From contig CAUJIL010000308.1 in assembly GCA_963204845.1 (NCBI GenBank), forward strand, positions 1-9,165: a stretch of 9,165 bases of DNA. Direction: 5' to 3'. The notes under the pieces were generated by a model. The model made no database searches. It had not been told where the DNA came from and saw only the letters and a list, made by a program, of their open reading frames with translations. This DNA is from Pseudomonadota bacterium (GTDB taxonomy: Bacteria > Pseudomonadota > Gammaproteobacteria > Pseudomonadales > UBA5518). Within the stretch, counting starts at the first letter, position 1. The number at the start of each line of letters is the position of its first letter. Below are positions 7,531 through 9,165 of the stretch, piece after piece. The translations under genes and the position numbers were made by a program.

Positions 7531-7558
7531 CGCGGCCCCCCACACGCGGACGCGCGCG

Positions 7559-8956
7559 ATGGCTGACTCACCGTTTCCGCAGACGAGGCAGGCCGGGCCG
7601 GCGCTGGACGTCGCCAGCCTGAAGATCCCTCCCCATTCGATCGAAGCCGAGCAGTCGCTGCTCGGCGGCCTGATGCTGGACAACCAGGCGTGGGACCGGG
7701 TCATGGAGCTGGTCGTCGCCGAGGACTTCTACCGCCACGAGCACCGGCTGGTCTTCGAGGCGATGAGCGCGCTGTCGGCGGCGGCGCAACCCTTCGACGT
7801 GATCACGCTGTCCGAGCACCTGAACGCGCTCGGCGAACTCGACACCGTGGGTGGGCTCGCGTACCTGGGCGAACTCGCCGCCAATACGCCGAGCGCGGCC
7901 AACGTCGCCGCCTACGCGCTGATCGTGCGCGAGCGCTCGACGATGCGCCAGCTGATAGCCGCCGCCGGCGACATCGCGAGCCGCAACTTCAATCCCGAGG
8001 GATGCAGCGGCGAGGAATTGCTCGAGGAGGCCGAGCGCCGCATCGCCGCCATCAGCGAGAACCGCGTCAAGCGCGGCGGGCCGCGCTTCGTCACCGAGTT
8101 GCTGCGCACCACGGTCAACCGCATCGACGAGCTCGCGCAGAGCAACAGCACGCTGACCGGTCTAAGCACCGGCTACCTCGACCTCGACGACCGCACCGCC
8201 GGGCTGCAGCGCTCGGACCTGATCATCGTCGCCGGGCGCCCGTCGATGGGCAAGACCGCGTTCGCGATGAACCTCGTCGAACACGCGGTGCTGAAGCAGG
8301 AGCAGCCGGTGCTGGTGTTCTCGATGGAAATGCCCGCCGAGTCGTTGATCGTGCGGATGCTGTCCTCGATGGGGCGCATCGACCAGCAACGCCTGCGCAA
8401 CGGCCAGCTCACGCAGGAGGACTGGCCGAAGCTCGGCGCGGCGGTCACGGCGCTGAAGGACCGGCCGCTCTATATCGACGACACGCCGGCGTTGTCACCG
8501 GCCGAGTTGCGCGCGCGCGCCCGACGCCTGCGCCGCGAGCAGGGCGACATCGCGATGATCATGGTCGACTACCTGCAGCTGATGCAGGTCCCGGGTTCCA
8601 AGGAAGGCCGTGTCAACGAGGTGTCCGAGATTTCGCGCACGCTGAAGGCGATCGCAAAGGAGTTCAGCTGTCCGCTGGTCGCGCTGTCGCAGCTGAACCG
8701 CTCGCTGGAGCAGCGGCCGAACAAGCGTCCGGTGATGTCGGACCTGCGCGAGTCGGGCTCGATCGAGCAGGACGCCGACGTGATCGCGTTCATCTACCGC
8801 GACGAGGTCTACCACGAGGAGTCCCCCGACAAGGGCGTGGCCGAGATCATCATCGGCAAGCAGCGTAACGGCCCGATCGGCACCGTGCGCCTGGCGTTCC
8901 GGCGCGAGTTCACCCGCTTCGAGAACCTCGCCGACGCCTCCTACGATTACCCGTAG
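7559..8956 (+). CDS. dnaB: Replicative DNA helicase DnaB
   Basis: A 465-residue hexameric 5'-3' helicase that unwinds the chromosome at the fork and recruits primase. The N-terminal collar domain (about 24-125) contains PPHSIEAEQSLLGGLMLD and TPSAANVAAYA. After a linker helix comes the RecA-like domain. Its motifs are Walker A GRPSMGKT (226-233), FSMEMP with E257 as the likely catalytic glutamate, Walker B MIMVDYLQLM (333-342, D337), SQLNRSLEQR (377-386), LRESGSIEQDADVI, and KQRNGPIGTV (434-443), whose R436 fits the arginine finger. Length is near E. coli DnaB (471), with no intein. The start is the first ATG of the frame; its ribosome binding site is weak (GGA at eight bases). It appears to have its own promoter, 93 bases after rplI. 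The stop TAG belongs to the GTAG of the repeat array that follows. Confidence 0.97.
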   Translation: MADSPFPQTRQAGPALDVASLKIPPHSIEAEQSLLGGLMLDNQAWDRVMELVVAEDFYRHEHRLVFEAMSALSAAAQPFDVITLSEHLNALGELDTVGGLAYLGELAANTPSAANVAAYALIVRERSTMRQLIAAAGDIASRNFNPEGCSGEELLEEAERRIAAISENRVKRGGPRFVTELLRTTVNRIDELAQSNSTLTGLSTGYLDLDDRTAGLQRSDLIIVAGRPSMGKTAFAMNLVEHAVLKQEQPVLVFSMEMPAESLIVRMLSSMGRIDQQRLRNGQLTQEDWPKLGAAVTALKDRPLYIDDTPALSPAELRARARRLRREQGDIAMIMVDYLQLMQVPGSKEGRVNEVSEISRTLKAIAKEFSCPLVALSQLNRSLEQRPNKRPVMSDLRESGSIEQDADVIAFIYRDEVYHEESPDKGVAEIIIGKQRNGPIGTVRLAFRREFTRFENLADASYDYP

Positions 8957-9106
8957 GTCGGGGCTGCGCCCGGACAATCGTTCGGCCGCAGGTCCGGGCT
9001 GCGCCGGGACAATCGTTCGGCCGCAGGTCCGGGCTGTGCCCGGACAATCGTTCGGCCGTAGGTCCGGGCTGCGCCGGGGACAATCGTTCGGCCGTAGGCC
9101 GAACCT
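8953..9106. repeat. Tandem array of GTAG-type REP-like units downstream of dnaB
   Basis: Four head-to-tail units start at 8955, 8990, 9025 and 9060, with lengths of 35, 35, 35 and 36 bases. Each has hairpin A (family GTCCGGGC-TGC-GCCCGGAC), the spacer AATCG, and TTCGGCC, the left arm of hairpin B. Only the last unit completes hairpin B, with GGCCGAA (9097-9103) and closing CCT. Units 1, 2 and 4 have one mismatch or an extra G in hairpin A; unit 3 is perfect with loop TGT. The first unit begins GTAG at the dnaB stop. It belongs to the same family as the element after rlmB. The array may act as an mRNA 3' boundary or as a gyrase/IHF-type site; that is inference. Confidence 0.85.
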
Positions 9107-9165
9107 AGTGCGCCTGCGAGCGCACCAAATCAGCGACGGGAAAGTCGTCGTCGGCGTTTGATCTG
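9105..9165 (-). CDS. Possible C-terminal end of a convergent gene
   Basis: On the minus strand one frame is open from the right edge to a TAG at 9107-9105, giving 19 residues, RSNADDDFPVADLVRSQAH. Its acidic-then-mixed composition is protein-like, and its stop abuts the end of the repeat array. That mirrors dnaB on the other side. Nothing in these residues identifies a family. A hairpin GTGCGC/GCGCAC (9108-9113, 9120-9125) lies inside the final codons. The stretch is short enough to be open by chance. Confidence 0.3.
   Translation of the reverse strand, partial: RSNADDDFPVADLVRSQAH

Noticed and set aside
7690..8868. A 392-residue plus-strand frame overlapping dnaB in another phase (likewise 2624-3625 in rnr).
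   Set aside because: It is fully inside a conserved gene and made of Arg/Ala/Gly repeats, with no independent start signal.
8953..9106. CRISPR array.
   Set aside because: The 35-base units are directly abutted with no variable spacers, and each contains an internal hairpin. This is a tandem REP-like repeat.

Overview
The window is a stretch of ordinary, high-GC gammaproteobacterial chromosome. RNase R, RlmB, S6, S18, L9 and DnaB are all recognisable at sequence level. The order rnr-rlmB-rpsF-rpsR-(membrane protein)-rplI-dnaB, with no priB between rpsF and rpsR, is the arrangement I associate with pseudomonad-like and related marine gammaproteobacteria rather than enterics. I cannot name a genus.

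Left block (1-1982, minus strand). A tRNA-Leu(CAG) gene has its own strong promoter. Downstream of it lie a proton-coupled oligopeptide (POT/PTR) transporter and, 21 bases further on, the start of a LOG-family nucleotide-binding protein that runs off the left edge. Right block (1991-8956, plus strand). rnr is transcribed divergently from the tRNA, and the two promoters almost touch. rlmB follows rnr after 10 bases. A 53-base paired-hairpin repeat follows rlmB. Then come a promoter and a structured leader, and the ribosomal cluster rpsF, rpsR, a DUF2232-like eight-helix membrane protein, and rplI. An inverted repeat that may be a terminator overlaps the promoter of dnaB, the replicative helicase. 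The right edge (8953-9165) holds a tandem array of the same repeat family and possibly the last codons of a convergent gene.

The common theme is translation and RNA metabolism: RNA degradation and rRNA quality control (RNase R), 23S methylation (RlmB), two small-subunit proteins that bind each other (S6 and S18), a large-subunit protein (L9) and a leucine tRNA, next to the replicative helicase. I see no defence system, phage, IS element or CRISPR array.

The most distinctive signal is the repeat family. It begins with GTAG, resembles the REP elements linked to RAYT transposases, and is abutted to the 3' ends of both rlmB and dnaB so that the TAG of GTAG is the stop codon. After dnaB it has expanded into about four 35-36 base tandem units. 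Other points of interest are the Gly/Ala/Arg low-complexity tail of RNase R, the divergent tRNA-Leu/rnr promoters, and the dnaB promoter lying inside a possible terminator.
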